From Thermococcus zilligii AN1 (GTDB taxonomy: Archaea > Methanobacteriota_B > Thermococci > Thermococcales > Thermococcaceae), in contig NZ_AJLF01000002.1 in NCBI RefSeq assembly GCF_000258515.1, positions 483,396 through 547,395 on the forward strand: a stretch of DNA of 64,000 nucleotides, given 5' to 3'. Shown piece by piece: positions 25,645 through 34,770 of the stretch; within the stretch, counting starts at the first letter, position 1; every line of letters begins with the position of its first letter. The notes beneath the pieces were generated by a model that was given only the letters and a program-made list of their open reading frames with translations, was not told where the DNA came from and did not search any database. The position numbers and the translations under genes were made by a program.

Positions 25645-25665
25645 CCCTTTCCTTTCTTTTCCGTT
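25645..25665 (+). terminator. Pyrimidine-rich terminator candidate
   Basis: TCCCTTTCCTTTCTTTTCC immediately follows the binding-protein stop. T-rich tracts are sufficient for archaeal termination, and a fresh TATA element follows 65 nt later. This would leave much more mRNA for the binding protein than for the permeases. Confidence 0.4.
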
Positions 25666-25730
25666 TCTACCCGTTTCTCTGGAGACTTTAATGCTCATTT
25701 CTGATCATAATGTTCACGTGTGTTCAGTAA

Positions 25731-25741
25731 GGTATTTAAAG
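25731..25741 (+). promoter_or_regulatory. Second promoter, ahead of the permease genes
   Basis: GGTATTTAAAG lies about 65 nt before the first permease ATG, in the 160-nt spacer after the binding-protein gene. It suggests that the permease/ATPase genes can be transcribed independently. Confidence 0.5.
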
Positions 25742-25801
25742 TCAGCTTTACAAGGCTGAAAAAGATGCATTAACACAAGCAACCCACAGGGAGGTGAAAA
25801 A

Positions 25802-26857
25802 ATGGGGTACCTCAAGTACCTGCTGTTTAGAATTGCAAACGCAATTCTGGTTCTGATTATAGTGACGTTTGTTATCTCTGCTCTCTTCGTGAAAGTCGCA
25901 GAGGAGAGCGACCGGGCAAGAATGACCGATGAAATGATGCAATGGGAGAGGATCACCGGGCAGAACATTTTGAAGACCAGTGGTCAGGAAGCCTATGAAA
26001 AAGCCAAAGCGGAGTACGAAAAAAACCTGAGAGAAAAGTATGAGCTCAACCTGCCCTACTGGCAGAAGGTGTACAATAAGGCTTTGCGCACGCTTCGGCT
26101 GGACTTTGGAACGACCAAGAATCCACTCTTTGGAACCAACGACGTTGCCGAGATCATCAAGGTAGCCCTCCCGCGGAGCATCCTGCTCTTCACCACTGCC
26201 ACGATAATCGTTATTATACTCGGTATCTTCCTTGGAGTCCGGGCCGCCAACAACCCAGGGAGTGTCTTTGACAGAGGGTTGTCAATATTCGCCCTCCTTA
26301 CCTACAGCCTGCCGATGTGGTGGACTGGAATGATGTTCCTGCTCCTGTTTGCCTACAAGCTCGGCTGGTTCCCACTGAGCTCGATGTTCGATCCGAGCCT
26401 CAAGGGCTGGGCTTACGTTAAAGACGTCCTGTGGAAGCTGGTCCTCCCGATTATGACATACGTCTTCGTTAGCTTCGGCGGCTGGGCCTGGACGACCAGG
26501 AACATCATGATCGGCACCCTTCAGGAGGACTTCATCATGGCGGCGAGGGCCAAGGGTGTCCCCGAGCGCAAGGTAATCTACGGCCACGCCCTGCGTGCCG
26601 CTGCCCCACCGATAGTCACCATGGTCATCTTTGCCCTCCTCGGATCCCTCGGCGGTGCAATCATCAGCGAGCTTGTCTTTAACTACCCCGGAATGGGAAG
26701 GCTCTACTGGGTCGCCATCGAGCAGAACGAGACCAGTCTCCTCATAGGACTCACGTACTTCTTCACCGTGCTCTACCTGGCGGGGGTTGTGCTCGCAGAC
26801 ATGGTCTACGGGTTCCTCGACCCGCGTGTCAAGGTCGGTGCTTCCGCCAACATGTGA
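25802..26857 (+). CDS. ABC transporter permease (DppB type)
   Basis: 351-residue inner-membrane permease. It has an N-terminal span (YLLFRIANAILVLIIVTFVISALFV), a large extracytoplasmic loop (about 30-110), then the five-helix core. The EAA loop MAARAKGVPERKVIYGHALRAA (about 240-262) docks on the ATPases. The end FLDPRVKVG is typical of DppB proteins. GGGAGGTG is 6 nt before the ATG. The next permease starts 11 nt after its stop. Confidence 0.95.
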   Translation: MGYLKYLLFRIANAILVLIIVTFVISALFVKVAEESDRARMTDEMMQWERITGQNILKTSGQEAYEKAKAEYEKNLREKYELNLPYWQKVYNKALRTLRLDFGTTKNPLFGTNDVAEIIKVALPRSILLFTTATIIVIILGIFLGVRAANNPGSVFDRGLSIFALLTYSLPMWWTGMMFLLLFAYKLGWFPLSSMFDPSLKGWAYVKDVLWKLVLPIMTYVFVSFGGWAWTTRNIMIGTLQEDFIMAARAKGVPERKVIYGHALRAAAPPIVTMVIFALLGSLGGAIISELVFNYPGMGRLYWVAIEQNETSLLIGLTYFFTVLYLAGVVLADMVYGFLDPRVKVGASANM

Positions 26858-26868
26858 GGTGATTCACG

Positions 26869-28338
26869 ATGAGATGGGTCGATGTCAAAGAGGGGATTAA
26901 GGGGTTCCTTGGGGAGTTCAGGAGGGAGAAGACCGGTATAGCCGGCGTCATTCTCCTCGCCCTCCTCGTTATAGTTGCACTCACAGCCCCTTACACCACG
27001 ATGTCGGACCTCCCGGAGAAGTGGAAGAGCTCTGCTTACTGGGAAGACAACCCGAAGAACGTCCCACCGACCTGGTACAACATGTTCACCTCCCAGAAGC
27101 TTGTCCCCCAGCAGGTTTACTACATGGACAACCTCAAGATAAGCCACCCATCTGACACTGAAACCGTCATTGAGGCGGACTACACGTTCCCGGAGCGATA
27201 CTACCTCGGACCCCAGGGTATTATAATTAGAAACATTAACGTGACGATAAACCAGATGTGGCAGACCCCGACCTACAGCGTTTACCTCAGGAGGCCCGAT
27301 GGCAGGACTGTTGTCCTCGTTAAGGACAAGCCGCTCACGAGCTCCACCACCATAGCCGTTGGTAGGGACGCCACCATCTCCGCCAACATCTATGCCTGGC
27401 TTGTGAACGTGACCGAAGGAAAGGAGCTTGACCCGTTCCAGGCCCAGATGGATCCAATAGTCATCATGAACATTAACACCCTCGTCTCAACAGCCTTCGC
27501 CAAAGTTGAGCCCGGAATGAATGCCGAGAGCATCATAAACAATCCGGAGCCCCTTCCGGGTAACTACAAGCTTGTCCTGACCATCAAGAACCCTGCCCCG
27601 GACCAGAACAAGGTCAACCTCACGGGGATTAAGATAACATTCCTCGGAAGGAGTTATGGGAGGATGGGCACCGACTACCTTGGAAGAGACCTCTGGTCCG
27701 GAATCATCTGGGGTAGCAGGGTCTCCCTTACAATCGGTATACTCGTCTCAGTCCTCAGCACTATAATCGGCCTCATCTATGGAGTCACCAGCGCCTACCT
27801 CGGCGGACACGTGGATGAGGTTATGATGCGTATCAACGAGATATTTGCCTCAATACCGAGCCTTCCGATACTCATCCTCATAAGTGCCACTGCCGGACAC
27901 GTGACCCTGATGTTCATAGTGTTCCTGCTGGTTCTCTTTGGCTGGATGGGAATAGCGAGGATAGCGAGGAGTATGGCACTCCAGATCAAGGAGCAGACCT
28001 ACATTGAGGCTGCCAGGGCTCTCGGTGCCGGTAACGGGAGGGTAATCCTTAAGCATATCCTTCCGCAGCTGCTGCCGTATGCCTTCGCAGTCATAGCCCT
28101 CAGCGTCCCGGGAGCTGTTATCTCCGAGGCTTCCCTGAGCTTCCTCGGTCTCGGTGACCCCACAGCGGTCACGTGGGGACAGATCCTCCACGACGCGCAG
28201 GCTAGAGCGGCCACTATCAAAGGATACTGGTGGTGGGTCCTCCCGCCCGGGCTTGCAATAGCTCTCGTCGGCCTCACCTTCGTGCTTATTGGAACTGCCC
28301 TGGATAAGATACTCAACCCGAGGCTCAGGAGGCTGTGA
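26869..28338 (+). CDS. ABC transporter permease (DppC type) with a long extracytoplasmic insert
   Basis: 489 residues, clearly longer than a typical DppC (about 300). After the first span (IAGVILLALLVIVALTAPY, about 24-42) there is an extra domain of about 200 residues (PEKWKSSAYW..., about 47-255). The family signature RMGTDYLGRDLWSGIIWGSRVSL follows (about 260-282), then the permease core. The EAA loop is YIEAARALGAGNGRVILKHILPQ (about 378-400) and the end ALDKILNPRLRRL. The insert probably contacts the binding protein on its large anchored stalk. GAGGTG precedes the ATG. Confidence 0.93.
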   Translation: MRWVDVKEGIKGFLGEFRREKTGIAGVILLALLVIVALTAPYTTMSDLPEKWKSSAYWEDNPKNVPPTWYNMFTSQKLVPQQVYYMDNLKISHPSDTETVIEADYTFPERYYLGPQGIIIRNINVTINQMWQTPTYSVYLRRPDGRTVVLVKDKPLTSSTTIAVGRDATISANIYAWLVNVTEGKELDPFQAQMDPIVIMNINTLVSTAFAKVEPGMNAESIINNPEPLPGNYKLVLTIKNPAPDQNKVNLTGIKITFLGRSYGRMGTDYLGRDLWSGIIWGSRVSLTIGILVSVLSTIIGLIYGVTSAYLGGHVDEVMMRINEIFASIPSLPILILISATAGHVTLMFIVFLLVLFGWMGIARIARSMALQIKEQTYIEAARALGAGNGRVILKHILPQLLPYAFAVIALSVPGAVISEASLSFLGLGDPTAVTWGQILHDAQARAATIKGYWWWVLPPGLAIALVGLTFVLIGTALDKILNPRLRRL

Positions 28339-28348
28339 GGTGGTATAA

Positions 28349-29308
28349 ATGACAACCAATGTGCTTGAGGTTAGGAATCTGAAGATGTATTACTTCACCA
28401 ACAAGGGCACCGTTAAGGCCGTTGACGACATCAGCTTTGACCTCAAGAAGGGTGAAGTGCTGGGACTTGCCGGCGAAAGCGGGTGTGGCAAGTCCTCCCT
28501 TGGCTTTACCCTTTTGGGTATGCCAACTCCTCCAGGAAAGATCGTTGACGGCAGCATAAAAATCGAGGGAAGGGAGATAGTAGGTCTCCCGGAAGATGTC
28601 CTCAGAAGGGAAATCCGCTGGCAGAAGATATCGATGATATTCCAGGGTGCAATGAACGCCCTCAACCCGGTTTATACCGTTGGCTATCAAATGATAGAGC
28701 CCATCCTGTACCACACGGACATGAGCAGGGAAGAGGCACTCGAGAGGGCCCAGAAGTATCTTGAACTGGTTGGTCTTGATCCCGAGATAGTCTATCGTTA
28801 CCCCCACGAATTGAGCGGGGGTATGAAGCAGCGCGTCGTTATAGCAATGGCCCTGCTTATGGAACCCAGCGTCGTCATAGCAGACGAGCCTACCACCGCC
28901 CTTGACGTCGTTGTCCAGGCTCAGATCATTAACCTCCTGAAGCAACTCAAAAAGAAGCTCAACCTCTCGATGATCTTCATTACCCACGACCTCAGCATCC
29001 TCGCAGAGGTAAGTGACAGGTTGGCCATAATGTACGCCGGTAAGATCATCGAGATAGGGGACAGTGAGAAGATCTACTATGAGCCGGCTCATCCGTACAC
29101 CCAGAAGCTCCTCGCGGCCATACCGAGGCTTCACGAGGACGTTGAGAAGCTCGAGTTCATCCCTGGACAGCCGCCCAACCTCATTAACCCGCCGAAGGGA
29201 TGCCGCTTCCACCCGAGGTGTCCCTACGCTATGGACGTTTGCCGCCAGCAGGAACCCGAGCTGAAGGAAATTGATAAAGACCACTACGCTGCATGCTGGC
29301 TGCTGTGA
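28349..29308 (+). CDS. ABC transporter ATP-binding protein (DppD type)
   Basis: 319-residue ATPase: Walker A GESGCGKSSLG (about 40-50), Q-loop IFQGAMNALNP (about 95), signature LSGGMKQRVVIA (about 152-163), Walker B VIADEPTTALDV, H-loop ITHDL. The C-terminal oligopeptide-transporter extension (about 230-319) contains CRFHPRCPYAMDVC, a likely metal/Fe-S-binding cysteine motif of DppD/DppF proteins. GAGGTGG lies before the ATG. The stop lies 10 nt before the next ATPase. Confidence 0.96.
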   Translation: MTTNVLEVRNLKMYYFTNKGTVKAVDDISFDLKKGEVLGLAGESGCGKSSLGFTLLGMPTPPGKIVDGSIKIEGREIVGLPEDVLRREIRWQKISMIFQGAMNALNPVYTVGYQMIEPILYHTDMSREEALERAQKYLELVGLDPEIVYRYPHELSGGMKQRVVIAMALLMEPSVVIADEPTTALDVVVQAQIINLLKQLKKKLNLSMIFITHDLSILAEVSDRLAIMYAGKIIEIGDSEKIYYEPAHPYTQKLLAAIPRLHEDVEKLEFIPGQPPNLINPPKGCRFHPRCPYAMDVCRQQEPELKEIDKDHYAACWLL

Positions 29309-29318
29309 GGTGTGGGAG

Positions 29319-30326
29319 ATGGCCGAGCCGATACTTAAAGTTGAGAACCTTAAGAAGTACTTCCCACTTAAGAGGGGCCTTGTGTCTACCCTAAAAGGAG
29401 AACCTCAGAGGGTCGTCCACGCAGTAGATGGGGTGAGCTTTGAGGTCTACAAGCAGCAGGTCTTTGCCCTGGTGGGTGAAAGTGGTTGTGGTAAGTCCAC
29501 CACAGGAAAGCTCATAGTCAAGCTTCTCGAACCCACTGACGGTAAGATATACCTTGAGGGCAACGACGTCACCCACATCAAAACAAGGAAGGAGATACTC
29601 AACTACCGCAGGCACGTTCAGATGATATTCCAGGACCCCTACAGTTCAATGAACCCGAGGTTCAGGATATTTGACATCCTCGAGGAGCCGCTTCTCATCC
29701 ACGGCATCGGTGAGACAAGGGCAGAGCGTGAGGAGCTCATATACAAGGCCCTTGAGATGGTCAAGATAACCCCGCCTGAAGACTACGTCAGCAGATTCCC
29801 GCACATGCTCTCCGGTGGCCAGAGACAGCGTGTAGCTATAGCGAGAGCCCTCATCCTGAACCCAACCTTCATCGTTGCAGATGAGCCAGTCTCGATGCTC
29901 GACGTGTCAATCCGTGCAGAGGTTCTTGAACTCATGAAGGAGCTGAAGGAGAAGATGGGGGTCACATACCTTTACATCACGCACGACATGTCCACTGCCA
30001 GATACTTCGCCGACTGGATGGCGGTCATGTACCTCGGAAGGATAGTCGAGATGGGTCCAGCGAAGCGCGTTATCGACAACCCGCTCCACCCCTACACCAG
30101 AGCACTCCTTGCGGCAGTTCCCGAGCCGAAGCCTGAGAGGAGAAACGTTATCAAAGAGCTCCCCATCAAGGGTGAGGTTCCGAGTGCCGTCAATATTCCC
30201 CCAGGATGCCGCTTCCACCCGAGATGCATCTATGCCCAGACGGGACTCTGTGATGTGGAGCAGCCCAGACTGATAGAGTACGAGCACAACCACTTCGTCG
30301 AGTGCCACCTCGTCGGCAAGTACTAA
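29319..30326 (+). CDS. ABC transporter ATP-binding protein (DppF type)
   Basis: 335-residue second ATPase of the importer: Walker A GESGCGKSTTGK (about 52), IFQDPYSSMNPR Q-loop, signature LSGGQRQRVAIARAL, Walker B FIVADEPVSMLDVS, H-loop ITHDMS. The C-terminal extension ends with CRFHPRCIYAQTGLCDVEQPRL, as in its partner. The ATG at 29319 is preceded by GAGGTGTGGGAG; the open frame upstream only reads through the partner gene. Confidence 0.96.
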   Translation: MAEPILKVENLKKYFPLKRGLVSTLKGEPQRVVHAVDGVSFEVYKQQVFALVGESGCGKSTTGKLIVKLLEPTDGKIYLEGNDVTHIKTRKEILNYRRHVQMIFQDPYSSMNPRFRIFDILEEPLLIHGIGETRAEREELIYKALEMVKITPPEDYVSRFPHMLSGGQRQRVAIARALILNPTFIVADEPVSMLDVSIRAEVLELMKELKEKMGVTYLYITHDMSTARYFADWMAVMYLGRIVEMGPAKRVIDNPLHPYTRALLAAVPEPKPERRNVIKELPIKGEVPSAVNIPPGCRFHPRCIYAQTGLCDVEQPRLIEYEHNHFVECHLVGKY

Positions 30327-30357
30327 TTTCTCTTCTTTCTCCGTTTGGGTGAGACCA

Positions 30358-30834
30358 ATGAGGACGCTCCGGGATGCTATGGGTTATCCAGTTTTGAGGG
30401 CCGGTATAATACTGCTTGTTCTTGCCCTGTTGATATCCATAGCCGGCCTCTACAGCGTTGATAAGTCCTACTACTCCTCTGGAACACTAGGGGAGGGGAT
30501 GCACTACTTCGGTGACGATAAGTTCGAAAATGAGTATCTATATTACAACAGGACGCTCACCCTCTCATCGACCAACGCAACAATATCCGTTCTCCAGGGG
30601 AGTGAGATGTACAACTACACTCTCGTCAACGATTCTGTGACACTCCATCCCGAGATGCGCCCGGTGATATACGTTTTTAAGGGCGAGGTAAACTACACCT
30701 ACGACGCCAGGGCAATAGATTACCCGTACGCGGTCTACTCCATTGGGGCGTTTGTCCTGATGCTGGCAGGCATCGCGCTGTCTTTCATCGGTTACACTCA
30801 GTTCCTCAAGGACGTGAAGGAGGGTAAGAAATGA
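30358..30834 (+). CDS. Two-span membrane protein linked to the importer operon
   Basis: 158 residues: an N-terminal span ([23 protein letters not shown], about 11-33), an extracytoplasmic loop of about 80 residues rich in Tyr/Asn with several N-glycosylation sequons (NRTL, NATI, NYTL), a second span ([22 protein letters not shown], about 125-147) and a charged C-tail. GGTGAG lies 5 nt before the ATG at 30358. It overlaps nadE by 4 nt and lies 31 nt after the second ATPase. No known family recognised; an accessory role in the importer is only suggested by location. Confidence 0.75.
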   Translation: MRTLRDAMGYPVLRAGIILLVLALLISIAGLYSVDKSYYSSGTLGEGMHYFGDDKFENEYLYYNRTLTLSSTNATISVLQGSEMYNYTLVNDSVTLHPEMRPVIYVFKGEVNYTYDARAIDYPYAVYSIGAFVLMLAGIALSFIGYTQFLKDVKEGKK

Positions 30835-31595
30835 GGGGGCTTGAGTACCCGAAAGTCATTGAGAAGATAGTCTCCTTCATCCGCGGGAAGGTGGACGAGG
30901 CAGGTGTGGATGGTGTAGTCATTGGAATAAGTGGCGGAATCGACAGCGCCACCGTCGCCTACCTTGCGGCCAGAGCGCTCGGGAAGGAGCGGGTTCTTGG
31001 CCTGGCAATGCCCTATTATGAGAACCGCGACGTTGAAGATGCGAGGCTCGTCTGTGAGAGCCTTGGAATAGAGTGCAGGGTGATAAACATAAAACCCATC
31101 GTCGATTCCTTCATCCAGGGCCTCGGCTTCGAGCCCGACAGGAAGAGCATGGGCAACATAATGGCAAGAACGAGGATGGTTTTGCTCTATGCCCACGCCA
31201 ACCAAATGAACCGTCTGGTTTTGGGCACGAGCAACAGGAGCGAGTTCTTAACGGGTTACTTCACAAAGTGGGGCGACGGTGCCAGCGACTACGCGCCGCT
31301 TATAAACCTCTACAAGACCGAAGTGTGGGAGATCGCAAAGCTCCTGGGCGTTCCCCGGAGGATAATCGAGAAGAAGCCAACCGCTGGCCTCTGGGAAGGC
31401 CAGACCGACGAGGACGAGCTGGGAATAAGCTACCGCCTGCTGGATGAGATACTCTGGCGTCTCGTTGACCTCAAGATGCCAAAGAACAAAATCGCGGAAG
31501 AACTTGGGATCGGCATCGAGAGAGTTGAACACGTTGAGCGGCTCGTTAAATCGAGCGAGCACAAGCGCCACCTGCCCCCGGGGCCGACCTTCTGA
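30831..31595 (+). CDS. nadE: NH3-dependent NAD+ synthetase
   Basis: 254 residues, the ammonia-dependent form without a glutaminase domain. The ATP-pyrophosphatase motif [15 protein letters not shown] (about 33-47) activates deamido-NAD, and [29 protein letters not shown] (about 130-160) is the family signature region, followed by [18 protein letters not shown]. It makes NAD from deamido-NAD and ammonia. GGAGGGTAAG precedes an ATG that overlaps the previous stop (ATGA). The EamA transporter starts 9 nt downstream. Confidence 0.96.
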   Translation: MRGLEYPKVIEKIVSFIRGKVDEAGVDGVVIGISGGIDSATVAYLAARALGKERVLGLAMPYYENRDVEDARLVCESLGIECRVINIKPIVDSFIQGLGFEPDRKSMGNIMARTRMVLLYAHANQMNRLVLGTSNRSEFLTGYFTKWGDGASDYAPLINLYKTEVWEIAKLLGVPRRIIEKKPTAGLWEGQTDEDELGISYRLLDEILWRLVDLKMPKNKIAEELGIGIERVEHVERLVKSSEHKRHLPPGPTF

Positions 31596-31604
31596 GGTGA
31601 GTCT

Positions 31605-32477
31605 ATGAGGCGCGGTTACCTTTTTGTTGTTCTGGCCGCAGGCATGTGGGGAACCCTCGGAATATTTGCCAAGTACCTCGATGGTTTTGGTTTGAGCACT
31701 TTCACGATGGTATTTTACAGAGTTCTCTTTGCGCTCGCCCTTCTGACGGTGTACCTCAGGATTAGGGACATCGGTTTCTCCATCAAGCGCTCCAGGCTGA
31801 AGTTCTATGCTCTCTACGGCTTCTTCAGCATATTCTTATTCTACACCCTCTACTTCTACACGGTCACGATATCTTCCGTCTCGTTTGCCGTCCTCTTGCT
31901 CTACACGGCGCCAGTCTACTCGATAATCCTTGGGAGGTTGATCTTCGGAGAAAAGCTGACTGGAGAAAAGGTTCTCGCCCTGTTCCTTGTGATGACGGGC
32001 GTCGTTCTCGTCAATGGAGTGAATAGCGGCTTCTCAATTAAGGCCCTCCTCTTTGGCCTCTTGACAGGCTTCACCTACGCCCTTTACGGCGTCCTCGCCA
32101 AGTTTGCGGTGAGGAACGAGGAGCCTGAGAAGGTCCTCTTTTACACACTCCTCTTCGGCCTCTTTTTCCTGCTCCCCTTCACGAACTTTAGCGTTCCTGC
32201 TGGAGCGGTTCCCTACCTCTTCGCGCTGGCCTTCTTCCCGACGTTCCTCGGCTACATCCTCTACAACCATGCCCTGAAAGAGGTTGAGATTAGCAGGGCG
32301 AGCATAATAGCAACCGTTGAACCTGTCGTGGCGATAACGGTTGCGTTCCTCCTCTTTGGGGAGACGCTGAGTCCCGGACAGATAATCGGTGCCGCCCTCA
32401 TAATCGGCGGTTCCATAATAGTCCATGCCAGAGAGAAAGAGAGGCCGAAAGAGGGGGCCCTTGAGGAGGGTCATTAG
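31605..32477 (+). CDS. EamA/DMT-family transporter
   Basis: 290-residue membrane protein with ten predicted helices in two EamA repeats (about 5-135 and 145-280). Each repeat shows the usual small-residue patterns, for example LAAGMWGTLGIFAKY at the start and LEPVVAITVAFLLFGETLSPGQIIGAALIIGGSII in the last helices. It exports or imports a small metabolite, substrate unknown. One of four DMT genes in the window, none obviously a duplicate of another. GAGGTGAG precedes the ATG; the end overlaps glnA by 4 nt on the opposite strand. Confidence 0.88.
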   Translation: MRRGYLFVVLAAGMWGTLGIFAKYLDGFGLSTFTMVFYRVLFALALLTVYLRIRDIGFSIKRSRLKFYALYGFFSIFLFYTLYFYTVTISSVSFAVLLLYTAPVYSIILGRLIFGEKLTGEKVLALFLVMTGVVLVNGVNSGFSIKALLFGLLTGFTYALYGVLAKFAVRNEEPEKVLFYTLLFGLFFLLPFTNFSVPAGAVPYLFALAFFPTFLGYILYNHALKEVEISRASIIATVEPVVAITVAFLLFGETLSPGQIIGAALIIGGSIIVHAREKERPKEGALEEGH

Positions 32478-33796
32478 ATGTAGAAATATCTCTCGAGTTC
32501 CCATTCAGTCACCTTTTTGGTCTCCAGTGGAAGCTTGTTTGCCTCGAGGTATGAAACGTACTCGTCCCATTCCCCTGTCTTGTATGTGACAAAGTTTTCA
32601 TAGGCGTCCCCGAGGGCAGTCCTGACGACTTTGTCTTTCTTCAGCTCTTCCAGTGCTTCTCCGAGGCTTCCGGGGAGGGTCTCGATGCCGAGCTTTGCCC
32701 TAGCTTCCTCACTCATTTCGTAGACGTTGGTTTCTACGTATGCTTCCGGCTCTAGCCTCTTCTTAATGCCGTCCAGTCCAGCTAAGAGTACCGCGGAGAA
32801 CGCTAAGTATGGGTTGGCGCCCGGGTCAGGACAGCGGTACTCTATTCTCGCTCCATCACCACGGAAAGCTGGGATGCGGATCAGCGCACTCCTGTTCCTG
32901 TAGCCCCAGCTTATGTAAACCGGTGCCTCATAACCTGGAACCAGGCGCTTGTAGCTGTTCACAGTCGGGTTTGTGAGCGCCGTTAAAGCCTTCGCATGTT
33001 TCAGGATCCCCGCCATGAAGTGCAGTGCCGTCTCGCTGAGCCCGTCTTCCCCGATGAAAGCGTTCTTCCCGTCTTTCCAGAGGCTTATATGAAGGTGCAT
33101 CCCGTTGCCTGGAAATCCGTAGAGGGGCTTTGGCATAAAGGTGGCGTGTAACCCATGCATCTCCGCTATGGACTTGACGATGTACTTAAAGCTCACCACA
33201 TTGTCAGCCGTCCTGAGGGCCTCATCATAGCGGAAGTCAATCTCTTGCTGGGCTCTTCCCACCTCGTGGTGGAGCACTTCTGGAACGAGGCCGAGGGAGG
33301 GCATGTAAAGTGCTATCTCCCTTCTCAATTCCCTGGCCCTGTCGAGCGTAACTATGTCGAAGTAGCCACCGCTGTCGGGGAGGTGGAGCTCCCAGGTTCC
33401 GTTTTTCTTGAAAAGGTAAAACTCTGGCTCGGGCCCTATGTAAGCCTTAAAGCCCTCCTTTTCAAGTTTCTCAAGGGTTTTCTTTAAAATTCCTCTTGGG
33501 TCGGCCCAGTAGGGTTTTCCGTCCTTGTAGATGTAGCCGTAGACCCTTGCTACCCCTTCCCAGGGGACCTCCGCGTACGTGCCGGGGTCGGCTTTGAAAA
33601 TGAGGTCGCTGTCCTCTATCCCCTGGAAACCCGGTACTGAAGAGCCATCAAAGGAAATCCCCTCTTCAACGGCCTCTTCATACCTCACTATTGGAACCTC
33701 CATCCCCTTCGGGGTGCCGTTTATATCCACGAATATGAGCTGGAGGAATCTGAGGCCCTTCGTTTCAACTCCGACGAGTTTTGCACTCTCGTTCAT
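32474..33796 (-). CDS. glnA: Glutamine synthetase (type I)
   Basis: 440-residue dodecameric GS making glutamine from glutamate, ammonia and ATP. The N-terminal beta-grasp (FLQLIFVDINGTPKGMEVP), FDGSSVPGF (about 50-58), EPEFYLF (about 122), VGRAQQEIDF with metal-binding glutamates, NGMHLHISLW and RNRSALIRIPAFRGDGARIEYRCPDPGANPYL (about 310-340) are all present. The adenylylation-loop tyrosine of the bacterial beta type is not evident, fitting the archaeal alpha type. GGTGATG precedes the ATG. Confidence 0.97.
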   Translation of the reverse strand: MNESAKLVGVETKGLRFLQLIFVDINGTPKGMEVPIVRYEEAVEEGISFDGSSVPGFQGIEDSDLIFKADPGTYAEVPWEGVARVYGYIYKDGKPYWADPRGILKKTLEKLEKEGFKAYIGPEPEFYLFKKNGTWELHLPDSGGYFDIVTLDRARELRREIALYMPSLGLVPEVLHHEVGRAQQEIDFRYDEALRTADNVVSFKYIVKSIAEMHGLHATFMPKPLYGFPGNGMHLHISLWKDGKNAFIGEDGLSETALHFMAGILKHAKALTALTNPTVNSYKRLVPGYEAPVYISWGYRNRSALIRIPAFRGDGARIEYRCPDPGANPYLAFSAVLLAGLDGIKKRLEPEAYVETNVYEMSEEARAKLGIETLPGSLGEALEELKKDKVVRTALGDAYENFVTYKTGEWDEYVSYLEANKLPLETKKVTEWELERYFYI

Positions 33797-33856
33797 TTTT
33801 TCATCACCTGTTTGTATATTAGTTCAATATTGACGATGCCAAATGCACGAATTTTC

Positions 33857-33868
33857 ATATTTAACCCT
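33857..33868 (-). promoter_or_regulatory. glnA promoter
   Basis: GGGTTAAATATG on the minus strand is a good TATA element about 65 nt before the glnA ATG. The predicted start region downstream contains CAATATTG (33825-33832), a small palindrome that could be an operator for nitrogen control. No known regulator site was recognised. Confidence 0.5.
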
Positions 33869-34013
33869 TTCTATTATTTTTTTGTCAAAATGACTAAACG
33901 GGTGGCGGATTGGGGGAATTCAGTCAAAAATGTAAAATAGCCTGGCATCTTTTAATGAAATTGACATAAACTTGTCTACCAACGTTTTTCAGATGGTTCC
34001 CTTAGGTTCAAAC

Positions 34014-34424
34014 ATGCCAACCGCAGAAGACCTGTTGGAGAGAGAAATAATGGAGATAAACCTCCACCTTCCGAGGCGCAGGGTGAGCCTCTACGACCTC
34101 CTGGAAAGGGGCATTGACCACGTTGTGTTGAGGGACGGGAGTAAACACTATTTCAAAGCATCCGAGCTGCAGTATCTCTCCAGTATGCTGGATGAGAAGG
34201 AGAAAACGTCCCTCCAGCTCCCGATTATCCTCGAGATCAACACCGTGGACAGGGGCTACTTCCGGGTCAGGGGGAGGGTTGAAGTGAAGGTCATCGAGGT
34301 TGTTTTGGGTCAGTTTAATCCCCTGGACGAGAAAACTGAAGTGAGGTATCCCCGCTACCTTCTCCCGAAAATAAGGAAAGTCCTCCCCACCACAACAACC
34401 TACGCCTTTATAGTGGAGCCGTGA
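34014..34424 (+). CDS. UPF0216 (DUF61) family protein
   Basis: 136-residue protein of an archaea-specific family of unknown function, recognised by the opening LEREIMEINLHLPRRRVSLYDLL (about 7-30) and the C-terminal RYPRYLLPKIRKVLPTTTTYAF. There is no signal peptide or membrane helix. The ATG at 34014 is taken because the family begins close to it; ATG at 33993 is also possible, and neither has a strong RBS. A TATA-like TTTTAATG lies at about 33949-33957. The next gene starts 6 nt after the stop. Confidence 0.85.
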   Translation: MPTAEDLLEREIMEINLHLPRRRVSLYDLLERGIDHVVLRDGSKHYFKASELQYLSSMLDEKEKTSLQLPIILEINTVDRGYFRVRGRVEVKVIEVVLGQFNPLDEKTEVRYPRYLLPKIRKVLPTTTTYAFIVEP

Positions 34425-34430
34425 TGCGTA

Positions 34431-34724
34431 ATGGCGGACGAGAAAAGGGTGCTCCGGGATTATTACGTGTTTACGATACCCCAGGTTTCGGTATTCGCCG
34501 GTGCAATTCTGGGAATACTTTTCATTCTCAGGCTGAAGGTGGAGTTGGTCCTCGGACTCTTCTCCGTGATCTACGGGGTTATGCTCACAGTAATTCATCT
34601 GGTTGTTTATCCCCACTTCAAGTCCAACCCCCTGTATCGTTTTGGCTTGGCTTTTTCAGTTGTCCTTTTGCTGGCAGGGATTTACCTGGTTGCCCTGGGT
34701 ATTAACATGTTTTCTTCAGGCTGA
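34431..34724 (+). CDS. Small three-span membrane protein
   Basis: 97 residues with a charged N-terminus (MADEKRVLRDYY) and three hydrophobic helices (VSVFAGAILGILFIL about 19-33; LVLGLFSVIYGVMLTVIHLVV about 39-59; FGLAFSVVLLLAGIYLVALGI about 71-91). Unknown function; no family recognised. It follows the UPF0216 gene by 6 nt and is probably translated from the same mRNA, then is followed by the RNase P RNA promoter. Confidence 0.72.
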   Translation: MADEKRVLRDYYVFTIPQVSVFAGAILGILFILRLKVELVLGLFSVIYGVMLTVIHLVVYPHFKSNPLYRFGLAFSVVLLLAGIYLVALGINMFSSG

Positions 34725-34737
34725 GGGGGGGAACCAA

Positions 34738-34750
34738 AGGTTTTTATCGG
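34738..34750 (+). promoter_or_regulatory. RNase P RNA promoter
   Basis: AGGTTTTTATCGG is centred about 27 nt before the 5' strand of helix P1, the correct distance for an archaeal TATA element driving rnpB. Confidence 0.6.
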
Positions 34751-34770
34751 GCTTTGAGTTAGTTCCCTCT

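Noticed and set aside
23842..25698. Long minus-strand frames opposite the binding-protein gene
   Set aside because: Val/Gly-rich translations of the antisense of a certain gene, including the mirrored Thr stalk; no start signals.
28325..29284. 319-codon minus-strand frame opposite the DppD ATPase
   Set aside because: Antisense shadow; the plus strand has every ABC ATPase motif.
33797..33856. Possible nitrogen-control riboswitch or NrpR site before glnA
   Set aside because: Only a small CAATATTG palindrome is present; no recognised NrpR-type operator and no structured leader.
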